A DNA stretch of 64,000 nucleotides, from the NCBI RefSeq assembly GCF_009720385.1, contig NZ_ML769303.1, positions 27,820-91,819 of the forward strand, written 5' to 3'. Under the pieces are notes generated by a model. That model searched no databases. It saw nothing but the letters and a program-made list of their open reading frames with translations, and was not told the origin of the DNA. Source of the stretch: Catellatospora vulcania. GTDB taxonomy: Bacteria; Actinomycetota; Actinomycetes; Mycobacteriales; Micromonosporaceae. This document shows, one piece after another, positions 43,370-49,122 of the stretch. The position numbers and the translations under genes were made by a program. Every line of letters starts with the position of its first letter. Position 1 is the stretch's first letter.

Positions 43370-43475
43370 GGCACGGCCCGGTGCGCCGGTGACGGATACA
43401 CCATGGAGGCCCTTGCGGCCTGTGAAGTGCTCCCGGAGACGGGACTCCGTCGCCCCTTCGATCTCGGGCCGCGCC
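43370..43475 (+). ncRNA. Y2: Y RNA with non-tRNA apical hairpins
   Basis: Starts 7 bases after Y1. Terminal stem CGGCCCG (43374-43380) pairs with CGGGCCG (43465-43471), extended by GGC/GCC beyond one A-C mismatch. The conserved GGTGCG follows, then helix GGTGACGG (43388-43395) with CCGTCGCC (43447-43454), and GATACACC in the place of the GATACTTC of Y1 and Y3. The apical region is not tRNA-like: AGGCC/GGCCT closes on five bases (43407-43421), and TCCCG/CGGGA closes on a GAGA tetraloop (43431-43444). It seems to be cotranscribed with Y1 and processed. Its identity rests on the shared Ro-binding framework. Confidence 0.75.
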
Positions 43476-43495
43476 GTGTACATCGCTTTGTCAGC

Positions 43496-43534
43496 CCACA
43501 ACTTCTGGTTGTGCGCACAACCCAGAAGTTGTGG
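43496..43534. terminator. Palindrome after Y2 (family B, copy 2)
   Basis: Bases 43496-43514 pair with 43515-43534, leaving a single bulged C. The arm CCACAACTTCTGG is shared with the palindrome at 10507-10558. Placed 20 bases after Y2 and before the Y3 promoter, it probably terminates the Y1-Y2 transcript. Confidence 0.75.
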
Positions 43535-43566
43535 ACCGGACGAGGTGATGTCTCCCGAAAACCCCG

Positions 43567-43595
43567 TTGCCGCGGTCGCTCGGCCGATCTAGGTT
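43567..43595 (+). promoter_or_regulatory. Promoter of the Y3-Y4 RNA pair
   Basis: TTGCCG (43567-43572), exactly 17 bp, TAGGTT (43590-43595). The predicted start point falls at the first base of the Y3 terminal stem, as for the Y1 promoter. Confidence 0.75.
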
Positions 43596-43603
43596 GGGCA
43601 GCA

Positions 43604-43740
43604 CGTCTCCCGGTGCGCAGGCAGCGGATACTTCTTAATCCATAGGTCGCGGGTTCGAGCCCCGCCCGGATCTTCGGAGCCGGTAGCTCAGACGGCAGAG
43701 CAATGGCTCATGCCGCCGCCGACATCGATCTCGGGAGACG
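43604..43740 (+). ncRNA. Y3: YrlA-type Y RNA with permuted tRNA-like module
   Basis: Terminal stem CGTCTCCCG (43604-43612) pairs perfectly with CGGGAGACG (43732-43740); relative to Y1 a C-G pair is replaced by U-A. Inner helix GGC-A-GCGG (43620-43627) with CCGC-C-GCC (43713-43720). Permuted tRNA module: T arm GCGGG-TTCGAGC-CCCGC (43649-43665), acceptor-like helix CCGGATC/GAGCCGG with TTCG loop (43666-43683, one mismatch), D arm GCTC...GAGC (43686-43701). It is the first member of a tandem pair with its own promoter. Confidence 0.88.
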
Positions 43741-43745
43741 AACCC

Positions 43746-43908
43746 GGCACGCCCGGTGCGCAGGTTACGGCTACTCCGCTTATAACGGGGAGGTCGCGGG
43801 TTCGAATCCCGCTCGCCGTCCGTGAGGACGGCGGTAGCTCAGCGGCCAGAGCGCCAGGTCCCGGCGACGGGACCACCACGCCGTCACCGACTTGACCTCG
43901 GGCGTGCC
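43746..43908 (+). ncRNA. Y4: YrlA-type Y RNA with permuted tRNA-like module
   Basis: Begins 5 bases after Y3. Terminal stem GGCACGCCCG (43746-43755) pairs perfectly with CGGGCGTGCC (43899-43908). Inner helix GGT-T-ACGG (43763-43770) with CCGT-C-ACC (43881-43888) keeps the central mismatch while two flanking pairs change on both strands. T arm GCGGG-TTCGAAT-CCCGC (43796-43812), an extended acceptor-like helix CGCCGTCC/GGACGGCG closed by GTGA instead of TTCG (43814-43833), D arm GCTC...GAGC (43837-43852). It is the longest of the five. Its last 25 bases are antisense to the 3' end of the phosphopantetheinyl transferase gene. Confidence 0.85.
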
Positions 43909-44489
43909 GCGTTCTCTCCTTCGCCGCTGGGCACATGGGCGAAGGTCGAGACCGTGACCGGGGCGCCGAGTGCTGCCGCCGCGTCACAGGCCAGGCCGAG
44001 CACCGACCCGTCGCGGGTCCAGGCGGCGACGGCCATCGAGGGCAACCCGGGCACCGTCACTGTCAGCGTCGACGCCGGTGGCAGCGGCATGGGGCGGCGC
44101 AGTCCACCGCCGCGCAGCCCGACGCCGAGAGCCTTGCCGACGGCCTCCTTCTGGGTCCACAGCAGCAGGAAGTCGGCCGGGTGGCCGACGACCCAGTCCG
44201 CCTCGGCGGGGGAGAACCAGCGCTTCGCCAGCCCGTCCGCGGGTAGGTCGCGGACCGGTTCGACGTCTACGCCCAGCGGGCCGAGCGTGGTGACGGCCAC
44301 CGCCGTCAAGCCCGGATGGTGGCTGATGGCCAGGTGCAGGCCGGTCGCGCCGACCACCCAGGGCCGGCCGGAGGGTTCACGGCCGATCTCGACCTCCTGC
44401 GGGGGGACGCCGAGCGCCGTGGCGGCGGCGTGGCGGGCCAGGTCGGCGGCGTGTACAGCGGTGGCCAGCCAGATCCGGATGCCCGACAT
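43884..44489 (-). CDS. 4'-phosphopantetheinyl transferase, Sfp type
   Basis: About 201 residues. LGVDVEPVRDL holds the Mg-binding Asp/Glu, and FLLLWTQKEAVGKALGVGL is the W..KEA...K signature of Sfp-type transferases, which load the CoA-derived arm onto carrier proteins. HLAISHHPGLTAVAV is the third family motif. The ATG at 44489 (MSGIRIWLA) is preferred; an in-frame start at 44552 would overlap the Y5 promoter. No carrier protein or synthase gene is in the window. The gene is inserted, in opposite orientation, between Y4 and Y5. Confidence 0.85.
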   Translation of the reverse strand: MSGIRIWLATAVHAADLARHAAATALGVPPQEVEIGREPSGRPWVVGATGLHLAISHHPGLTAVAVTTLGPLGVDVEPVRDLPADGLAKRWFSPAEADWVVGHPADFLLLWTQKEAVGKALGVGLRGGGLRRPMPLPPASTLTVTVPGLPSMAVAAWTRDGSVLGLACDAAAALGAPVTVSTFAHVPSGEGENAARPRSSR

Positions 44490-44529
44490 GACGACCACGA
44501 TGGCACGAGCACGGCCGCCGACAAACCCT

Positions 44530-44558
44530 TTGCCCGCCACGGCGTCCCGCACCTACAT
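44530..44558 (+). promoter_or_regulatory. Promoter of Y5 and rsr
   Basis: TTGCCC (44530-44535), exactly 17 bp, TACATT (44553-44558). The start point is predicted at about 44565, just before the Y5 terminal stem. It shares the TTGC -35 and the spacing of the other two Y RNA promoters. Confidence 0.75.
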
Positions 44559-44566
44559 TGATCTCC

Positions 44567-44657
44567 GCACCTCCCGGTGCGTTGGCAGCGGTTACTTCTC
44601 TGGGTGAAGCCGGTTCGAAACCGGCAAGACCGCCGCCGGTCCGATCTCGGGAGGCGC
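44567..44657 (+). ncRNA. Y5: minimal Y RNA with T-arm hairpin, in the rsr leader
   Basis: Terminal stem CCTCCCG (44570-44576) with CGGGAGG (44648-44654), extended by two pairs past an A-C mismatch. The conserved GGTGCG follows. Inner helix GGC-A-GCGG (44584-44591) with CCGC-C-GCC (44630-44637). The apical region is reduced to one hairpin, GCCGG-TTCGAAA-CCGGC (44609-44625), with a tRNA-like T loop; acceptor and D arms are missing. It lies 65 bases before the rsr start with no clear terminator between, so it may be both a small RNA and part of the rsr 5' leader. Confidence 0.8.
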
Positions 44658-44660
44658 GTC

Positions 44661-44717
44661 TCCCCTCCCGTACTCCTGGATGGGTTTCGCGCGCCCGAAA
44701 ACCCCCGGGGGAGGGGA
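44661..44717 (+). promoter_or_regulatory. Hairpin sequestering the rsr Shine-Dalgarno
   Basis: TCCCCTCCC (44661-44669) pairs perfectly with GGGAGGGGA (44709-44717), the ribosome-binding site of rsr four bases before its ATG. It directly follows the 3' strand of Y5. Folding of one could affect the other, so translation of rsr may respond to Ro60 or partner binding at Y5. That role is a hypothesis. Confidence 0.5.
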
Positions 44718-44721
44718 CATC

Positions 44722-46251
44722 ATGGCCAAGTTCAACGTATCGACGCTGGTCAAGCGCCCGGACGAGGTGACCGCCCAGGGTGCGCCCGGGTATGCCCGGG
44801 AGCCGAAGCTGGAGCTGTTCCTGCTGGCCGTGTCCAACATGGTCGGCGAGCAGACCTTCTACGAGCGTGCCGACGACCGCGATGCCCGGTTCCGTGACCT
44901 GGTGGCGAAGGTCGCCGTGGCGGATCCGGCGTGGTTCGCGCGGTTCGTGCCGTGGCTGCGGCTGGGGGCCAACCTGCGCAGTGCCTCGGTGGTGGCCGCG
45001 CTGGAGGGCGCAAAGGCCCAGGTAGCGGCAGGTATCCCGGGCTCGCGCGCGGTCGTGGACGCGGCGCTGCAGCGGGCCGACGAGCCCGGCGAGGCTCTCG
45101 CATACTGGCTGTCGGTGCACGGTCGGGCGCTGCCCAAGCCGGTCAAGCGCGGGATCGCCGATGCGGCGGTGCGGCTCTACCACGAGCGCAGCCTGCTCAA
45201 GTACGACTCGGACGGTCATGCGCTGCGCTTCGCGGACGTGCTGGAGCTGACCCACCCGAGCCCGCGCGATGCGGCCCAGGGCGAGCTGTTCCAGCACGCG
45301 CTGGACCGCCGCCACCAGCGGGACAATCCGCTCCCGGAGACGCTGCGGGTGCTTCGCGCCCGCGCGGAGCTGATGGCGCTGCCGGTCGAGCAGCGGGCCG
45401 CCGTACTGGACCCGCAGGCGCTGGCCGCGGCCGGGATGACGTGGGAGGCGCTCGCGGGCTGGCGGCAGGGTCCGCTGGACGCGGCGGCGTGGTCCGCGGT
45501 GATCCCGTCCATGGGCTACCTGGCGCTGCTGCGCAACCTGCGCAACTTCGACCAGGCCGGGGTGAGTGACGAGGTCGCGGCGGCGGTGGCGGCGAAGCTG
45601 TCCGACCCGGACGAGGTGGACCGGTCGAGGGTGCTGCCGATGCGCTTCCTGTCGGCGTACAACGCGGCGCCGAGCCTGCGCTGGGCGTACCCGCTGGAGA
45701 AGGCGCTGCAGTTCGCGCTCGGCAACGTGCCCCGGCTCGACGGCCGGACGCTGGTCCTCGTCGACACCTCGGGGTCGATGGACAGCCCGTTCAGCCGGGA
45801 CGGATCGCTGCGCTGCTGGGATGCCGCGACCATGTTCGGCCTGGCGCTGGCGGCTCGGGCGGCCGACGCGACGGTCGTGTCGTTCTCCAACGACACGAAG
45901 GTCTTCGGGCTGCGTCCGGGTGAGTCGGTGCTCAAGGCCGTGCAGCGGTTCAAGGACGGGGGCTGGTTCTTCGGCGCCGGCACCGCGACCGAGCACGCGG
46001 TCCGCAAGCACTACGCGGGTCACGACCGGGTCGTCATCCTCACCGACGAGCAGGCGAACTGGCACGGCAGCACCGACGTGGCAGCCGCGGTGCCAGCCCG
46101 GGTCCCGGTCTACACCTGGAACCTGGCCGGCTACCGCCTCGGCCACACCCCGTCCGTCGCCAAGCGCCACACCTTCGGCGGCCTCACCGACGCCGCCTTC
46201 TCGATGATCGGCCTCATCGAGTCCGGCGAGTCCGCCACCTGGCCGTTCTGA
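44722..46251 (+). CDS. rsr: Ro60 orthologue, TROVE-domain Y RNA-binding protein
   Basis: A 509-residue Ro60 (Rsr) protein, close to the 540 of animal Ro60. Residues about 15-320 are the TROVE HEAT-repeat ring that binds Y RNAs and single-stranded RNA ends (KLELFLLAVSNMVGEQTFYE; WFARFVPWLRLGANLRSASVVAA; LPMRFLSAYNA). The C-terminal von Willebrand A domain has an intact MIDAS: DTSGS at residues 348-352 and TDEQ later. Bacterial Rsr proteins act with Y RNAs and exonucleases such as PNPase in RNA degradation and rRNA maturation, notably under stress. The ATG at 44722 has GGAGGGGA upstream. Five Y RNA genes precede it. Confidence 0.95.
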   Translation: MAKFNVSTLVKRPDEVTAQGAPGYAREPKLELFLLAVSNMVGEQTFYERADDRDARFRDLVAKVAVADPAWFARFVPWLRLGANLRSASVVAALEGAKAQVAAGIPGSRAVVDAALQRADEPGEALAYWLSVHGRALPKPVKRGIADAAVRLYHERSLLKYDSDGHALRFADVLELTHPSPRDAAQGELFQHALDRRHQRDNPLPETLRVLRARAELMALPVEQRAAVLDPQALAAAGMTWEALAGWRQGPLDAAAWSAVIPSMGYLALLRNLRNFDQAGVSDEVAAAVAAKLSDPDEVDRSRVLPMRFLSAYNAAPSLRWAYPLEKALQFALGNVPRLDGRTLVLVDTSGSMDSPFSRDGSLRCWDAATMFGLALAARAADATVVSFSNDTKVFGLRPGESVLKAVQRFKDGGWFFGAGTATEHAVRKHYAGHDRVVILTDEQANWHGSTDVAAAVPARVPVYTWNLAGYRLGHTPSVAKRHTFGGLTDAAFSMIGLIESGESATWPF

Positions 46252-46252
46252 A

Positions 46253-46300
46253 AGGAAGGGCACCTTCACATCGCTATGCGATGTAGAAGGTGCCCTTCCT
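46253..46300. terminator. Palindrome after rsr (repeat family C, copy 2)
   Basis: Bases 46253-46274 pair with 46278-46300 around TAT with one bulge. It starts one base after the rsr stop and lies between convergent genes. AGGAAGGGCACCTTC and the CATCGCTA centre are shared with 29295-29340, where the second arm is in direct rather than inverted orientation. Confidence 0.8.
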
Positions 46301-46328
46301 AACGGCTGGCAGTGGCTGAGCTGGGCCT

Positions 46329-47612
46329 CTAGACGGTGGTGGCGAAGGCCTGGTCGAGGATGGCGAGGCCGCGGTCGAGGTCGCCGTCGGAGATGACCAG
46401 GGGTGGCAGGAAGCGGAAGACGTTGCCCCAGGTGCCGCAGGTCAGGGTGAGCAGGCCGGCGGCGTGGCAGGCCTTGTTCACGGCTCCGGTGAGGATCGGG
46501 TCCGGGTCCGGCGTGCCGGGTTTGTTGAGCTCGATGGCGATCATCGCGCCTCGGCCGCGGACCTCGGCGATCTGCGGGTACTTGTCGGCCAGGGTGGTGA
46601 GGCGGTCGGTAAGTGTTGCGCCGATGCGCCGGGCTGCGGCGTTGAGGTCCAGGTCGCGCATGGTCTGGATGGAGGCCAGGGCGGCGGCGCAGGCGAGCGG
46701 GTTGCCGCCGTACGTGCCGCCGAGGCCGCCGGCGTGCACCGCGTCCATGATCTCCGCGCGGCCCGTGACGGCGGCCAGTGGCAGGCCGCCGGCGATGCCC
46801 TTGGCGGTCGTGATCAGGTCCGGGACCACCTGCTCGTGCGACGAGGCGAACCAGTCGCCGGTACGGCAGAAGCCGGTCTGGATCTCGTCGGCGACGAACA
46901 GGGCGCCGTTGGCCGAGGCCCAGGAGGCCAGGGCGGGCAGGAAGCCGGGTGCGGGCACCACGAAGCCGCCCTCGCCCTGGATCGGCTCGATCACGATCGC
47001 GGCCACGTTCTGCGCCCCGACCTGCGTCGTGATGACGTCGATGGCGCGGGCCGCGGCCTGCTCGCCGGTCAGGCCGTCGCGCAGCGGGTACGACATCGGC
47101 GCCCGGTAGACCTCCGGCGCGAACGGCCCGAACCCGTGCTTGTACGGCATGTTCTTCGCGGTCAGCGCCATGGTGAGGTTCGTCCGGCCGTGGTAGCCGT
47201 GCTCGAACACGATCACCGCGGACCGCCCGGTGGCGTACCGGGCGATCTTCACCGCGTTCTCCACCGCCTCCGCGCCGGAGTTGAACAGCGCCGAGCGCTT
47301 CTCGAAGCCGCCCGGTGTCAGCTCGTTGAGCTGCTCGCACACCGACACGTACGACTCGTACGGGGTGACCATGAAGCAGGTGTGGGTGAAGCGTTCGACC
47401 TGCTCGCGCACCGCCGCGACGACAGCCGGGGCGCTGTTGCCGACGTTGGTGACGGCGATGCCGGCCGCGAAGTCGATCCACCCCCGCCCGTCGACGTCGG
47501 TCAGCGTGCCGCCGCTCGCGTGGTCCACGTAGGAGGGCAGCACCGAGCCGACGCCGCGGGCCACCGCGCCCACGCGGCGGGCGTGGATCTCTGAGGAGGA
47601 GCTCAAGGTCAT
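46329..47612 (-). CDS. gabT: 4-aminobutyrate aminotransferase (GabT-like)
   Basis: A 427-residue class III aminotransferase. LTDVDGRGWIDFAAGIAVTNVGN, FNSGAEAVENAVKIAR, VFEHGYHGRTNLTMALTAK, ADEIQTGFCRTG and the PLP Lys in TTAKGIAGGLPLAAVTG are characteristic of GabT. It converts GABA plus 2-oxoglutarate to succinate semialdehyde plus glutamate. Its ATG overlaps the stop of the upstream aldehyde dehydrogenase (ATGA), so GABA-forming and GABA-consuming enzymes are coupled. The next step is supplied by the divergent gene at 49123. Confidence 0.92.
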   Translation of the reverse strand: MTLSSSSEIHARRVGAVARGVGSVLPSYVDHASGGTLTDVDGRGWIDFAAGIAVTNVGNSAPAVVAAVREQVERFTHTCFMVTPYESYVSVCEQLNELTPGGFEKRSALFNSGAEAVENAVKIARYATGRSAVIVFEHGYHGRTNLTMALTAKNMPYKHGFGPFAPEVYRAPMSYPLRDGLTGEQAAARAIDVITTQVGAQNVAAIVIEPIQGEGGFVVPAPGFLPALASWASANGALFVADEIQTGFCRTGDWFASSHEQVVPDLITTAKGIAGGLPLAAVTGRAEIMDAVHAGGLGGTYGGNPLACAAALASIQTMRDLDLNAAARRIGATLTDRLTTLADKYPQIAEVRGRGAMIAIELNKPGTPDPDPILTGAVNKACHAAGLLTLTCGTWGNVFRFLPPLVISDGDLDRGLAILDQAFATTV

Positions 47613-49048
47613 TCTCCGATGTTGTGCATGACGTGCTTGACCCGGGTGTAGTCCTCCAGGCCGTACGCGGACAGGTCCTTGCCGTACCCGGACTGCTTGA
47701 AGCCGCCGTGCGGCATCTCCGCGACCAGCGGGATGTGGGTGTTGATCCACACGCAGCCGAAGTCGAGCCGCCTGCTCAGCCGCATCGCCCGCCCGTGGTC
47801 GGCGGTCCACACGCTGGAGGCCAGCCCGTAGCGGCAGTCGTTGGCGTAGCGCAGCGCCTCGGCCTCGTCGGCGACCTTCTGCACGGTGATGACCGGGCCG
47901 AACACCTCGTCGGTGACGATCTCGTCGCCCTGGACCAGGTCGGCGACGACGGTCGGCGCGTAGAAGTAGCCGCGGTCGCCGACGCGCTCGCCGCCCGCGG
48001 TGACGCGGGCGTGCGCGGGCAGCCGCTCGATGAAGCCGGTGACCTTGGCGAGCTGGTTGGCGTTGTTGAGCGGGCCGTAGAGCACGTCCTCGTCGTCCGG
48101 CGCGCCGGTCTTGAGGCTGCGGGCCTGCTCGGTGAGCGCCGCCACGAACGCGTCGTACGCCCCCTCGGTGACCAGCACCCGGGTGGCCGCGGTGCAGTCC
48201 TGCCCGGCGTTGAAGAACCCCGCGATCGCGATGCCCTCGGCGGCCGCGTCGATGTCGGCGTCGTCGAACACCATGACCGGGGCCTTGCCGCCCAGTTCCA
48301 GGTGGGTTCGCTTGAGTGCGGGCGCGGCCGACGCGGCGACCTCGGAGCCGGCCCGGGTGGAGCCGGTGATGGAGACCATCGCCGGGATCGGGTGCGCGAC
48401 CAGGGCGCGGCCGGTGTCGCGGTCGCCACAGACCACGTTGAGCACGCCCGGCGGCAGGAACTCCGCGGCGATCTCGGCCAGCAGCAGGGTCGACATCGGC
48501 GTGGTGTCGGACGGCTTGAGCACGACGGTGTTGCCCGCGGCGATCGCCGGCGCGAACTTCCACACTGCCATCAGCAGCGGGTAGTTCCACGGCGTGACCT
48601 GCGCGCAGACGCCGATCGGCTCGCGGCGCACGTAGCTGGTCATGTTCGCCATGTACTCGCCGGCCGAGCGGCCCTCCAGCAGCCGGGCGGCGCCGGCGAA
48701 GAAGCGGATCTGGTCGATCGCGGGCGGCAGCTCCTCGCTCGCGGTCAGGTGCAGCGGCTTGCCGGTGTTGCGGCTCTCCAGGGCGACCAGCTCGTCGGCC
48801 CGCGCCTCGACCGCGTCCGCGATCTTCAGCAGGGCCTTCTGGCGCTCGCTGGGCGTGGTGTCGCGCCAGGTCTCGAACGCGGCGGCCGCGGCGGCCATGG
48901 CGTCCTCGACGTCCTGCTTCCCGGAGACCGGGGTCTGGGCGAGAATCTCACCGGTACACGGGTCGATCAGATCCGCGTAGCCGCCGTCGACCGGAGCTAC
49001 GTACTTGCCGTTGATAAAGTTCGCCAATTTCTCTGTCATCGGTGGCAT
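47609..49048 (-). CDS. Gamma-aminobutyraldehyde-type dehydrogenase, copy 2
   Basis: About 479 residues. TPWNYPLLMAVWKFAPAIAAGN, LELGGKAPVMVF (general base) and NAGQDCTAATR (catalytic Cys) are intact, and the end MPHGGFKQSGYGKDLSAYGLEDYTRVKHVMHNIGE matches aminobutyraldehyde dehydrogenases. It is similar to the enzyme at 34553. The start could be 49048 (MPPMTEKL) or 49039 (MTEKL). GAAGAT six bases upstream of 49048, with TTGCTC 17 bp further, could form a promoter giving a leaderless message. First gene of the operon with gabT. Confidence 0.87.
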   Translation of the reverse strand: MPPMTEKLANFINGKYVAPVDGGYADLIDPCTGEILAQTPVSGKQDVEDAMAAAAAAFETWRDTTPSERQKALLKIADAVEARADELVALESRNTGKPLHLTASEELPPAIDQIRFFAGAARLLEGRSAGEYMANMTSYVRREPIGVCAQVTPWNYPLLMAVWKFAPAIAAGNTVVLKPSDTTPMSTLLLAEIAAEFLPPGVLNVVCGDRDTGRALVAHPIPAMVSITGSTRAGSEVAASAAPALKRTHLELGGKAPVMVFDDADIDAAAEGIAIAGFFNAGQDCTAATRVLVTEGAYDAFVAALTEQARSLKTGAPDDEDVLYGPLNNANQLAKVTGFIERLPAHARVTAGGERVGDRGYFYAPTVVADLVQGDEIVTDEVFGPVITVQKVADEAEALRYANDCRYGLASSVWTADHGRAMRLSRRLDFGCVWINTHIPLVAEMPHGGFKQSGYGKDLSAYGLEDYTRVKHVMHNIGE

Positions 49049-49088
49049 ACGGCTATCTTCGCGACGAAATCCGTGTCGAGCAAGGGTC

Positions 49089-49116
49089 TTGAGCAACTGT
49101 TTCCGTGCGTTAGGGT
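49089..49116 (+). promoter_or_regulatory. Leaderless promoter of the aldehyde dehydrogenase gene
   Basis: TTGAGC (49089-49094), 16 bp, TAGGGT (49111-49116). The ATG follows only 6 bases after the -10 box, so transcript and coding region probably begin together. It overlaps the oppositely oriented start region of the gabT operon. Confidence 0.65.
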
Positions 49117-49122
49117 GGGCAT

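Noticed and set aside
43884-44489. A natural-product biosynthetic cluster around the phosphopantetheinyl transferase
   Set aside because: No polyketide synthase, peptide synthetase or carrier protein gene is present; neighbours are RNA genes and polyamine enzymes.
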